Assembly: GCA_029964075.1 (NCBI GenBank)
Contig: CM057135.1
Location: 19,990,863 to 20,054,862 of the forward strand
From: Patiria pectinifera
Lineage: Eukaryota > Echinodermata > Asteroidea > Valvatida > Asterinidae
Length of the DNA stretch: 64,000 nucleotides
Direction of reading: 5' to 3'
The notes beneath the pieces were generated by a model. The model searched no databases and had not been told where the DNA came from. It saw only the letters and a program-made list of their open reading frames with translations. The position numbers and the translations under genes were made by a program. Of this stretch, positions 23,601 through 34,592 are shown in pieces. Numbering within the stretch: the first letter of the stretch is position 1; each line of letters opens with the position of its first letter.

Positions 23601-26600
23601 GTCCAACACGTTGACTCGCATTCTTGACATGGCCAGGCATGGAGAGCTCCGGGGTCAGAAACTCGGCTCAGATGACAGAACTAGCGGTACAGCAGGTACT
23701 AGCCCCATCACCTTCAGACACTTTGTCCTTCTTGACGAGAAAGCACAGTCAGAGGTTCTAGCTAAACTTGAGAGTGGAGAGATGGATCTAAAGAGATTCA
23801 AAAAGGAAACAAAGATCATACATAAGCTGCAGGTAATTAAATTATGAAAAGGAAAGGGACACTCTTTACATGTGGTGCAATATAATAATATATTGATAAC
23901 TTAATTAACATTACGTTGTCCACTACAAAGTTTCAGTTCATTTACTGATAAAAAAAAGTGAAAAGTGTATTTTGTCCAAAAAAACCCCCCAAAACTTGAA
24001 GGCAGGAGTGGAGGTGTACCACCAAGGTGTTAGAAGGTAAACAAATATTGGCAATTTAAACCCAACTCCCTAGTATGATTTACTACATTATTCTATGTTC
24101 CACTCACGCTCGTGGGATAACTAATAATACCCATCCAGGTAAATTCCAACACCCCATAGGAAAACTGCACACACCTATTTCTGACTTTGATTCTGAAGGT
24201 GTGCCAACCCAATGTAAAAGACTGTCAGTTTAGGGGTACTGTACCCATCCTTACAGATTCTAACAAAACATGCTGATGGGGTTTGATGTGTTGAGCTCTG
24301 TTAGGGTGGTACGTGGGATCACAGACACCCGATAGTTTTCTGTGTTAGATGATTGCGGATTGGACAACAAATTTATCTTCAAGCAAACTAGAAGCACAGT
24401 AAAGATAAAACACGAACATTGTTCACAAACTTTTCAGCGGTTATGTTTTTGACACACGCACTATACGGAATTACGCACTCATCCTAGAATAGCGCAGCAC
24501 ACCGAATGTGGGCCATGGCCGTGCTACATGGTTATATATTGCACAGCTTGTTGTTACTGATCGGCCAATCAGTATTGAGAATTCAAGTTCACTTGAAGAT
24601 AAAGGTACGTGTATTTGCATGGACTCTTTTAAGAAAATATATTTCAAATCAAATAACTACCTGTATTCTATTACAGCTCATTCAAGCTGCATTCTTGCGA
24701 GAAGTTAATCTGAAGTCCTGGCAGGAAGCTTTAAACAAGTTTTCCAATCACACCACAAGGGAGAGACTGCTGGCATTTTTGGCATGCAACTTCCAGCATG
24801 GCAACAGACCGGCTTCCCTGGTAGCTTTCGCCAAATCACCAATGCAGGCTGCTGGTGATACAGAAGATCATGCAAGCAGTGGGGAAGTAGCTGGTGCATT
24901 TCTTGGTCCTGATGGTTCAGCGTTGGGATACATCATCAACATGGATGTCTTGAAAGTTGATGACACTGTAATAAAACAGAAGGCCAAAAACTTCACTGGT
25001 TTCAGTTTGGCAGTTATCGATATCACAGAGGTTAGAATTCAGTTGTTATGTTAACAACAGCTTCTCAATACTGTATATGTTTTCATGGGGGGGGAGGATA
25101 ACAACACAAGTTGATTAGTATTTTTGCAAACTTAAAATCTGTTTATATTTGTATAATTAAGGGCTGGACAATGACAGACCTGCAGAAGTTTTGTGTCATG
25201 CTGAGGTTTGTGAACATGCAACTGTCATCTACACTCACCAAGTATAACCTTGTATGCATCTGCAGCATCGAGAGTCAGCAAGACATCTACAAAGTTCTTC
25301 TGGCAGAGACTTTCTGCAAAGTAGAAAATGCTTTTTATCAGAGAGGTAGGCCTAAATTACTCTAAAAATTTGGAACTCTAAATACTGTGAATATGAGTCC
25401 CCAAAATGAAAAGTTTAAGCCTACATCCGCTTTTCACAAAGTTCTAAAGTGACACACCATCTAAAACTTAAGTATTGGGTCATTCCAAGTCAAATCACTT
25501 AAATTTAAATTTACACCACACCCCTTTCAATTTTTCCCCCTCCAAAATGGCTGCCCAACCGGGCTATGTTTCAAGCTGTCCGCCAGCTATTTTATTAAAA
25601 GGCTGCCACTTGGACTCGGGAAATGACACATCAGCTGTATATGGGTAAGATGCAACAAACAAAGAGGCCAAAATGATGTCACTATTTAAAATGTATCATT
25701 TTGTTGTTGTTTTCTTTTAAAAGGGGCGGTTGTTTTTTTTTATTAGACCTTAGACGAAATTTTTTTTGTACCACTATCTTTTGGCGCAGCAGCCAATATC
25801 AATGCACATTAGGTCCTCTACCCTCGAAGGAACCCATTCATACTCCTGGGTAGAGAGAGGCAACTGTAATTAAGTTTTTCTTCCAGCAAACTAGTATCCT
25901 CAATCCTGATTGGTCGATCCACGGCAACAATAGTGTGACATGAGGCTGTATTGCACGGTCCACATCGCACCCCGTGTATTGCGCTATTCAAAGATGAGAG
26001 CGACATTCCAGCTGCATGCCCTAAACCGCTAAAAGGCTCGTGTATACTTTATAGCTAACTACATGAAGGTCCAATTTTACTGCGTGTCAAGTTTATTTGA
26101 AGATACATTGTATACTCAATATCACACTCAAGCTCGTGGAATACGGAAAATGTTGGCCTCGTGGTAGGTGGGACACATACAAACTACATTATTCCATGTT
26201 CCACTTGCACTCGCAGGATAACTAATATAGTCATACCCAAGGGCACAAGCATTATGTTCCTTGCAGGCTCTGAACCCACCCACAATCGTACAGGAGTCAA
26301 ACCCTGTAACCACTGAACCTTGGGATTCTATCCCATACACTAAATATGAAGGGAATGGGGTTTAACAAAAAATGACCCTCTCATACATGTAGGCTTTGAC
26401 CAAGTATGTTAGCATACACAAGTTTCCTTCTTTTTTATATAAACTCTTGAAGTTATGAAATTAAAATCCTTTTGGACCATGAAATTCAATACACAGCACT
26501 GATTATACTTTAAAGCTAAATTCATTAAGTGTTACGTTACCTTCTTCTCAGGTTCAGTGGGCCATGAACTCACACTCGGTCAAGATGTCGGTGCTTTGGT

Positions 26601-28721
26601 ATGCGCTTACTGGTCAGCAACTGGCCGGGTACAGAAAGACCAGCTCAACAAGCCTACATCGAATCTCTTCAAGGACATAAAGCCCACCAAGTTCGAAAGA
26701 AATGATGATGGCCAGATCATCAACGAAAATCAGAAACCGCTTCAGCTGCTCCAAGATCTGATTGCAGCTATGTGTCCAGCTGGTGATGGATGGGTTTTGG
26801 ATGCCTGCAGTGGTTCAGGTAAGGCTGCACGCCGCACATGTAGCCTAGGTCATGTAGGTCCTTCAAGTTCAATGTAAAAATTAATATTTCATTGTCATAT
26901 GTATCCATATTACCAAGCAGGTATCATTATGGCAGCCATAAAAAGCTTTCACTGTATTCAACAATCACATACCTTCGGAGCTCTCTGAACCCGGATGCAC
27001 TACACGGACCATGGAGCTATATGTGTTTATAGCTCCATGCTAGCATGGCTAGCTTGAGTAACTCCAGCTGACATGCTCATATTCATTCACATGTAGCGCT
27101 GGAGGAATAACCTGTTCGTTTCGAATGTCAGACAAGTCGATCGTTGAGACAACTCGACCGTTGAGACAGATCGACCGTTGAGACAACTCGACTCGGGACA
27201 ACTCGACCGCTGAGACTGCTCGACTTAATGGAAATGAATACACGTGGAGCAGAAAAAGTTGCACAAATCTGTGGCAAGACCGATCACGAGTGCGGCGCGG
27301 GCATACTCGATGTACAGAGGGCGTCGCGTCGGGCCGGTGCGCCCTCGACAGCGCGGCAAATGGGCGCACGTCCGCACAGGCATGACAGGCCCCGCACAAA
27401 CGATGTCACCGTGCACGGTACGGCCACGTTGACCGGGGATGCGCGCACGTGGCCTTGAAAAAACGAACGATGTGCACGGACAATCACGCTACGCCGTATC
27501 AGCTCCGTTATATGCAACAAAAAAACTCATGTGTCATCACTCCCAAACGGCAATCAGCCGCCGTCAAAATCCCCGGTACTATCCCCGAAACTAGGCCCAA
27601 AACATGCGAGGCAACTCGTCTCAACGGTCGACTTGTCTTTCCATTTATCGCACATACGGTCGAGTTGTCTCAACGGTCGAGTTGTCTCAACGGTCGACTT
27701 GTCCCGAGTCGAGTTGTCTCAACGGTCGACTTGTCTGACCCCTTGTTAGAAGAGACCCTTAAAAAAAACGGCCTCTCCGAAATTGTCCGAATTTCACCTC
27801 TTTAATCCCACTTCAGAGTTCATTTACATACCTCATACATTCAGCAGTCATTTACAAAGCCTAATGATCGACTTGAAACAGACAAGTACCACACAAAAAA
27901 GTGAAAAATCTTGACGATTTCAGTGGCTTGTCCGTAAAAATACGCCGTGATGACATCAAAAATAAATCTGCGCGCGCGATGTATGTGGGTACCACACCGC
28001 TTTCAGGCGCCGCAAATGAGTTCAATTTTCGTCTGGTGCGTTGCCGTGGAGGGCATTCTCGTTGTCTTGCGGCAATCCTTATCAACAGAGGGCGCTGTAC
28101 TCTCTAAGATAGGGCTGAATTAATACGATATTTATCCAACGGTTGTGTAGCGCATGTGGCCTAGCGGATATACGCAATGGATCTCATAGTGTTTTCCCTT
28201 CAATTAAAAACCAACAAAATAATTTGATGAAAATAGACCGTGGTTCGAACCATAGAGCAAGGAAGCGATCCGTAATTATCTCACTATATCACGTCACTAG
28301 TGCACTGGCACTGATCCCCAACTCGACGGAAGCCGTTCTTTGAAATGCTTAAATGCGCATGTACTCGCATGACTAGTTATCGATGGTGTGACGTCATCGT
28401 TATTTTCTTATGAATAAATATCATTTACTGAATACAAGTAATCATGATCCATTGACGATGCGCGCTGCAAATAAGAACACCCCCCCCCGCATTTACATGG
28501 GACCCAACTGATTCCGCATAAACTCGTTCTCAGTCCATTACTCAGTGTTTTAGTTTTCATTAAACATTAATTTTCCATTTCCCACAGGAACAGGAATTAC
28601 AGCTTCCCTTCTACAAGGACGCAACTGTATTGCTGTAGAGATTGACAAAGGGCAATGTCAGTGGATTGAACGTCGACTGACATCGGTACTGTATGCTGAT
28701 CATGCTGGAATAGAGGAATAG
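20632..28721 (+). CDS. ParB/Srx-like domain fused to DNA-methyltransferase-like domain, 11 exons, 733 aa
   Basis: Exons: 20632-20844, 21465-21676, 21859-21965, 22270-22442, 22799-23002, 23265-23333, 23548-23832, 24677-25030, 25162-25345, 26552-26818 and 28588-28721. All are GT/AG with matching phases, giving 2,202 nt and one stop. An in-frame TGA precedes the ATG. Residues about 180-300 look ParB-like: INMDSLQIGQQIRPLDKHF, then VLGGQHLVAASKEL (the G-x-H-R-x-x-A type box with Q/H) and LSHRHN. Residues about 510-733 look like an N4/N6-type DNA methyltransferase with permuted (beta-class) order. A motif IV position reads SLAVIDITE where (D/N/S)PP(Y/F/W) is expected, followed by QKPLQLLQDLI (motif X-like) and VLDACSGSGTGITASL (motif I). 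ParB-methyltransferase fusions are familiar in bacterial and phage elements. Here the gene has spliceosomal introns, one of them inside motif I. It stops 120 bp before the right array. Catalytic activity is doubtful because motif IV is degenerate. Confidence 0.75.
20916..20994. repeat. Perfect 39-bp hairpin in intron 1
   Basis: Arms beginning ATGACTAATCCATGACACTC pair perfectly over 39 bp around a single central base. Perfect arms imply a young palindrome or one kept by correction. Confidence 0.95.
23833..24676. repeat. Intron 7 with repeat-derived sequence
   Basis: Holds GTTCCACTCACGCTCGTGGGA near 24,100, whose relative lies at 26,198. A CGGCCAATCAG...AGATAAAG block at 24,500-24,600 is found in inverted, diverged form at about 25,860-25,990 of intron 9. 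A palindromic dispersed family seems to have entered both introns. Confidence 0.45.
25346..26551. repeat. Intron 9 with repeat-derived sequence
   Basis: Carries relatives of the intron 7 repeats (25,860-25,990 and about 26,180-26,230). No coding sequence is supported; open frames here do not match any splice logic. Confidence 0.4.
27115..27750. mobile_element. GC-rich foldback element with short internal repeats in intron 10
   Basis: The left arm (about 27,118-27,235) has repeated TCGACCGTTGAGACAACTCG units. The right arm (about 27,615-27,745) has the complementary TCTCAACGGTCGAGTTGTC units. The core is unusually GC-rich, with a CACCGTGCACGGTAC palindrome near 27,407-27,421. Overlapping open frames on both strands arise from the composition and are not supported as genes. 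Confidence 0.75.
28148..28345 (+). repeat. Possible tRNA-derived SINE fragment
   Basis: A box-A-like TGGCCTAGCGGATA near 28,158 and a box-B-like GGTTCGAACC near 28,242 lie about 80 bp apart. That spacing is too wide for an intronless tRNA and no acceptor stem is evident. A decayed tRNA-derived SINE is the better guess. Confidence 0.25.
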
Positions 28722-28840
28722 ACAATCCATTGAACCGTGCAAATCACAAAAACGCATAACAAAACTGCACTGCATGAACGTTGTATATGTTCACCCAATT
28801 ATAATTTATAGCTGCTTACGATCGCCCATATTGCTTGGTC

Positions 28841-30330
28841 TAGACAAGTCTGTCCCTAGTGTGAGTATTGTAGACCATTTTGCTGCGGCTAGACAAGTCT
28901 GTCCCTAGTTTGAATATTGTAGACCATTTTGCTGCGGCTAAACAAGTCTGTCCCTAGTGTGAGTATTGTAGACCATTTTGCTGCGGCTAGACAAATCTGT
29001 CCCTAGTGTGAGTATTGTAGACCATTTTGCTACGGCTATATAGACAAGTCTGTCCCTAGTGTGAGTATTGTAGACCATTTTGCTGCGGCTAGACAAGTCT
29101 GTCCCTAGTGTGAGTATTGTAGACCATTTTGCTGCGGCTAGACAAGTCTGTCCCTAGTGTGAAAATTGTAGACCATTTTGCTGCGGCTAGACACGTCTGT
29201 CCCTAGTGTGAGTATTGTAGACCATTTTGCTGCGGCTAAACAAGTCTGTCCCTTAAGTGTGAGTATTGTAGACCAGTTTGCTGCGGCTAGACAAGTCTGT
29301 CCCTAGTGTGAGTATTGTAGACCATTTTGCTGCGGCTAAACAAGTCTGTCCCTTAAGTGTGAGTATTGTAGACCAGTTTGCTGCGGCTAAACAAGTCTGT
29401 CCCTAGTGTGAAAATTGTAGACCATTTTGCTGCGGCTTGACAAGTCTGTCCCTAGTGTGAGTATTGTAGACCATTTTGCTGCGGCTAGACAAGTCTGTCC
29501 CTAGTGTGAGTATTGTAGACCATTTTGCTGCGGCTAGACAAGTCTGTCCCTAGTGTGAATATTGTAGACCATTTTGCTGCGGCTAGACAAGTCTGTCCCT
29601 AGTGTGAGTATTGTATACCATTTTGCTGCGGCTAAACAAGTCTGTCCCTTAAGTGTGAGTATTGTAGACCATTTTGCTGCGGCTAAACAAGTCTGTCCCT
29701 AGTGTGAGTATTGTAGACCATTTTGCTGCGGCTAGACAAGTCTGTCCCTAGTGTGAATATTGTAGACCATTTTGCTGCGGCTAGACAAGTCTGTCCCTAG
29801 TGTGAGTATTGTATACCATTTTGCTGCGGCTAGACAAGTCTGTCCCTAGTGTGAGTATTGTATACCATTTTGCTGTGGCGAAACAAGTCTGTCCCTAGTG
29901 TGAGTATTGCAGACCATTTTTGCTGCGGCTAAACAAGTCTGTCCCTAGTGTGAGTATTGCAGACCATTTTTGCTGCGGCTAAACAAGTCTGTCCCTAGTG
30001 TGAGTATTGTAGACCATTTTGCTGCGGCTAGACAAGTCTGTCCCTAGTGTGAGTATTGTAGACCATTTTGCTGCGGCTAGACAAGTCTGTCCCTAGTCTG
30101 AGTATTGTATACCATTTTGCTGCGGCTAGACAAGTCTGTCCCTAGTGTGAGTATTGTAGACCATTTTGCTGGGGCTAGACAAGTCTGTCCCTAGTGTGAA
30201 TATTGTAGACCATTTTGCTGCGGCTAGACAAGTCTGTCCCTAGTGTGAATATTGTAGACCATTTTGCTGCGGCTAAACAAGTCTATCCTTAGTGTGAGTA
30301 TTGTAGACCATTTTGCTGCGGCTAGACAAG
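28841..30330 (-). repeat. Right subterminal satellite array, ~49-bp monomer, about 30 copies
   Basis: Reverse-complement copies of the left-array monomer (CTAGACAAGTCTGTCCCTAG...). It starts 120 bp after the stop codon of the ParB/methyltransferase-like gene. Its first unit is the CATATTGCTTGGTC variant, and it has one TATATAG variant near 29,035. Both rare variants are shared with the left array. A TTAAGTGTGAG variant occurs near 29,253, 29,355 and 29,651 and once in the left array near 7,888. Confidence 0.95.
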
Positions 30331-30775
30331 GCAAAATGAACATGACTTATTGAATAGTTGTATTTAATGTGCTTAAAATTTTGTTTGTTGAAACCTGTTG
30401 TTCAGTTGAGTACAACAAGTTGAATAAAGTTCTACTATATCCCTACTGTTCGGAGAGTTGACCTAGAGTGTCTTGTGTTTTCACTATCATATGCGTTGGC
30501 TTCTTTGTCTCTGAATAGTCACTCACACAAAACAAAAAAGTGCATACAAAATATGAATTGTCGAGCGACAAACCGGCATTGGGAGACATATTTAAACGAA
30601 ATAGCTCGCAAATAATGGAAATACTAGTTGTATGAAAATTTATGGAAAAAGCTGCACACTCTTTAAAGTATTTCAATGAGAGAAAAAAACCTTGTATTCA
30701 ACGACTTAAATTTTAAACTTCTTTATGTTTCACTAAGAAAAGATAAATTAAGAGCATATATTCTTCAAATTAAGC
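30331..30775. other. Right subterminal spacer
   Basis: AT-rich DNA between the right array and the right terminal repeat. No coding sequence is supported. Confidence 0.5.
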
Positions 30776-30812
30776 CGAAATGTGAAATTTTGCAATTAAA
30801 TGTGAAGGTGTT
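30776..30812 (-). repeat. Right terminal inverted repeat (37 bp)
   Basis: Reverse complement of 6350-6386 across 37 bases. It is followed by ATAT (30813-30816), matching the four bases that precede the left end. Confidence 0.8.
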
Positions 30813-30816
30813 ATAT

Positions 30817-31214
30817 ATACCATCACGGAGTGATGGTAAACTAGCTGTCCCATTTACGGTACCGTCCATTACGGACGTACCGTATTAAAATGCGACAGCT
30901 AGTTTACCATCAGTCCGTGATGGTTGGGTTCACTGCATTATTTTCTGTACAGATAAATAGTTCGTCGCCTGGGTCCGGGACCACAAAGCAGAATGCATGC
31001 AGCAGCAGTCGTTTTATGAACAAAATACATGTATTTTGCAGAAAAACGACTGCTGCTGCATGCATTCTGCTTTGTGGTCCCGGACCCAGGCGACCAACTA
31101 TTTATCAGTACAGAAAATTGTTTTAGATCGTGAATTGCAACTCGACTCCAGTCATCCTTTACACGTATGTAAAGGATGACAGGAGTCGAGTTGCCATTCA
31201 TGATCTAAAACAAT
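30817..31214. repeat. Cluster of three adjacent palindromes
   Basis: Palindrome 1 (about 30,818-30,924) has arms GATGGTAAACTAGCTGTC. Palindrome 2 (about 30,941-31,117) has near-perfect arms of roughly 80 bp with GCCTGGGTCCGGGACCACAA. Palindrome 3 (about 31,116-31,214) has arms TGTTTTAGATC...GACTCCAGTCATCCTTTAC. They directly abut the right end of the 24-kb element. Open frames on both strands here are mirror images of each other and not genes. Confidence 0.85.
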
Positions 31215-32477
31215 TTGAGTTTGAGACTCACCTGGCCGTGACGGACGGTACCAATTAATTTAAAATGAAATGTATCGATTGAATACCTTGAATGCTTGAA
31301 TAATGTTTTTATACAATTTTTTGGCAAGAACGCGCATGGGCTTGCAGAACTGAAATGGAAAAAAACATTACAAAATAAAATTACTTCCCTACCAATCTAC
31401 CTGGATTTTTTCCAGGTCGTTACCGTATGCACACCATTTTTTTTTGGCCTTACCATCCCACATTGCATCAAATTCAAGATCCTCCTTTAAATTACAAGGC
31501 TCGTAACAGACTGGCACCCTCATAAAATATATATCACGAACTCATCACATACCATATTTCAATAGGGGGCGCTGTTCAAATTCGACGATTCTTAACACTT
31601 CATTACAGAATGGTGAACAAACAAATCCCCCTATAATCTGGTAAATTTTAGCTACCTCTGTCCGTATTTCAAAAGGCAGATATTAGTATAAATTTTTTTT
31701 AGGCGGCGTCAGAGCTGGATGGGCCGGGTTCGCATAATTTTTTAGGAATTTCTATGATTTTTTTTTTTTTTGGACAGCAGGTTTTTTTTTTAACCCCTAC
31801 CCCCCCCCCCCACTCCAGGGATCCGCGCGTGAAAACAGTTCAAAAATTCAAACAAGTGGTCCGCAGACGGCATACATGTTTCGCCGTTGAGCGGTATTTA
31901 TGTTTTAGGCCAAGTAGGCATAGGGCCTATGTTATTTTAAAATGTCTGTGCTTCCATTTCATTCATATTTTATTCCATGACACTGAGAAAAGTCAGTGCA
32001 TTCCGTAAATATTCTTATTGAGAAGTCTGTTTTACTTTAGGTTTACATTTGAAAAGGTCATGATCGACTAGGCCTAGCCTTAGTAGTACTCACTAAGTAC
32101 GTAGTGTGCTATTTCAAACACCCTCGACTCGAATTTGATCCATGTTTAATTGAAACTAAACAAGGGCCACACAATCAGTGAAAATCACCTACATGTAGGC
32201 CTACATCTGTATAGGCTAGGGCCCTATTGCCATATTGCCACGTTCACTGGGGCTGCCGTACTACAACTAATGTGTAGGTAGGCTAGAGTGCATGTTGCTC
32301 CTCAGGCTAGGCTAGGGCAGGAGTTTACTACTAACTAACGGAGGCCTAACGGTTCATTTACAACACCCTATTCCGTACTGCATGCCCTAAAACTTCGGCG
32401 ATCGTTTATAGTCATCATGGTCATCGGTCATGTTGGCAGGTTGGTAGGCCTAGCTTAGTCCAAGCCTTTTTCTTAAC
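31215..32477. other. No gene seen
   Basis: AT-rich DNA with poly-T and C runs near 31,760-31,815 and GGCCTA-rich stretches near 32,050-32,450. No supported feature. Confidence 0.4.
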
Positions 32478-34592
32478 ATTTGGACATGGTCTGGCGATAG
32501 TAGGGTCCAAGCTAATACCGCGAGCTGGACAACACCGTCCCAAAAACCAACATTTTCCAACAAAAAACATCAGATTTCACCTTCAAAACGGCCTCCAAAT
32601 TACTAGATATGCCACCTGAGGTACAAGTAGACATCGATGATTAAGATGGTTGTACTGAAGTTTACTTACGATCCGGAAAACAGTGAAATTTTCCGTTCAT
32701 TTCGGAGAGCTCCCCTCGCGATCTTGAACACGTTAAATTTCCGATCGTGTTTAATGTTTGAATGACGCGATTTCTTCTTCATGCCCAGCGTACATTCGAT
32801 GGTCCCCGTATCCCGAGTGCGATTCCGTTACCGAGCGTGCGCGATGCATCGATTATGATAATGAGTAGACTGGATCACGTTTGTAAACACATGTGTATTT
32901 CAAACGATAATAGGGAGTCGGGAACTAGCGCAGCTTTTATGGCGGATACCAGTTCAAGCTGGTTCCCGATTCCCTTTTACAGTTCGAAATGCACATGTAT
33001 GTGTTTACAAACGTGACTTATTTATCATAATCGATGCGTCACGCGCACTCGGTAACGGAATCGCACTTTGGATACGGGGACCATGGAACATTACAGACAC
33101 ACTCTTGGAAAAAAATGGTCCGGATAACATTGTTTACTTATTTCTTATGATGGGACTGCGGTTTGGCCGAAGTCAATTGAGCATGATCGGCTGACTGATA
33201 AGGTTTACGTATAAAACCCCAAGCCAACGAGGTTTTTGTATAGAAACAGGGGTTTGAAATCTCAGCTTTTTAGCTGATTTCAGCTTTTTTTGTTTTGGAT
33301 TTCAGCTTTTACCCCTCACTTGGTGTGTACAAAAGTATAGGAGATTTCCAAAAATCAGCTTTTTTACACTTTTTTCCAGCTGTTTTCAGCTATTTTTATC
33401 AGTGGTCACTCACACCCCTGTAGAAAGCATCCGGACCATATTTTGCGAGAGTGTGTCCGTAATGCTGAGCCTGCATACTGCCAAAGTTACCAGTGGCATC
33501 CCTACATTTTCTCCTGCAAATAGGACCCATTTTTGAAACTTAATTTTATAAAATCTGCTCTTAGATAATAGCCCAAAAGCTAGGGAGATGATCCTCGGCT
33601 ATATTCGCACGATTCCACTGATTTTTAAACTAGACTTGGATTTTCCCAAAGTGTCTTTCTCATTTGCAAAAGTTGTTTTTAAAAGCCCATCAACCGTTGA
33701 AGCCTGCCGGTAATGCTGAGCCTGCATACTGCCAAAGTTACCAGTGGCATGCCTACATTTTCTCCTGCAAATAGGAACCATTTTTGGACTCAAATTTTAT
33801 AAAATCTGCTCTTAGATAATAGCCCAAAAGCTAGGGAGATGATCCTCGGCTATATTCGCACGATTCCACCGATTTTTAAACTAGACGGTCTCGTTTTTTA
33901 CAAAAAAAAATTGTGGGGGCACTTTTCATGCAAAGTAACGACTCGGACGCGTAGATTTTTTTGAAACCCGAATCAAAATTATTGCGCCCGCTGTCGGTCT
34001 TATTGCGCCATTCTGATATATCTTCTGTCTGGCAACCCCCCCCCCCCCAGCCAGCCACTCCCCCCCCCCTCCCCCACCACCACCACCACACCATAAAAAT
34101 AATAGTAATTAAATACTGTTAAAAATGTGCTCGTTTATTCAGAAATTCATGAAGCATATTCAAACTGATTGGATTTTTCAAAAGTGTCTTTCCCATTTGC
34201 AAAAGTTCATTTTAAAGCCCATCAACCATTACAGACAAACTCTCGGAAAAAAAATGGTCCGGATAACATTGTTAACTTATTCCTTATGATGGGACTGCGG
34301 TTTGGCCGAAGGCAATTGAGCATGATCGGCTGACTGATAAGGTTTACGTATAAAACCCAAGCCAACGAGGTTTTTGTATAGAAAGCACCCAGACCACATT
34401 TTTGCGAGAGTGTGTCCGTAATGAATGTAGGCTGGGCATGAAGAAGAAATCGCGTCGTTCAAACATTAAACACGATTGGAAATTTAATGCATTCAAGATC
34501 GCAAGGGGAGCTCTCCGAAATGAACGGAAAATTCAGTGCAACCATCTTAATCATCGATGTCATTACCCCAAAACGATCTTTTCAACCTACAG
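32478..34592. mobile_element. ~1-kb foldback element, copy 1, split by nested MITEs
   Basis: The left arm (32,478 onward, AACATTTGGACATGGTCTGG) runs to a centre near 32,950, and the right arm continues to about 33,088. The arm then breaks off and resumes at 34,424-34,592 (GGCTGGGCATGAAGAAGAAA). The same foldback occurs at 57,415-58,430 and 58,955-60,011. The interruption is the composite MITE at 33,089-34,423. Confidence 0.85.
33089..34423. mobile_element. Composite MITE insertion with two related end copies
   Basis: Two copies of a MITE with termini CATTACAGACACACTC / GAGAGTGTGTCCGTAATG lie at 33,089-33,464 and 34,227-34,423. They enclose a ~248-bp unit in direct repeat (starting at 33,463 and 33,710, CTGAGCCTGCATACTGCC). 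The first MITE copy itself holds a further insertion at about 33,249-33,421 (CAGGGGTTTGAA ... CACACCCCTG), flanked by TAGAAA on both sides. Confidence 0.75.

Larger units (their letters stand above)
6350..30812. mobile_element. Candidate giant DNA transposon (24.46 kb) with ParB-methyltransferase-like cargo
   Basis: The two ends carry 37-bp inverted repeats (6350-6386 and 30776-30812), identical by eye and beginning AACACCTTCACATTT. Both sides are flanked by ATAT (6346-6349 and 30813-30816), a candidate 4-bp target duplication; the local TA-rich sequence also allows 2 bp. Inside each end lies an array of a ~49-bp monomer, and the two arrays are in mirror orientation. Between them are two divergent, apparently complete multi-exon genes: a DDE-like DUF7869-type gene (10,670-18,131, minus) and a ParB/methyltransferase-like gene (20,632-28,721, plus). 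Smaller palindromic elements have landed in introns and spacers. The layout is that of an autonomous DNA transposon with subterminal repeats. A domesticated or locally duplicated region remains possible. I do not recognise it as a described superfamily. Confidence 0.7.

Noticed and set aside
27228-27458. Overlapping GC-rich frames on both strands
   Set aside because: They lie in a foldback element within an intron; openness follows from GC composition.
28148-28260. Functional tRNA gene
   Set aside because: Box A and box B are about 80 bp apart and no cloverleaf stems were found; at most a SINE relic.
30890-31201. Open frames on both strands with the same peptide
   Set aside because: They are the two arms of one palindrome read in opposite directions.
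32762-33016. 84-codon frame nearly identical to one at 59,298-59,549
   Set aside because: The similarity comes from the palindromic foldback DNA. The frame crosses the hairpin centre and has no protein features.
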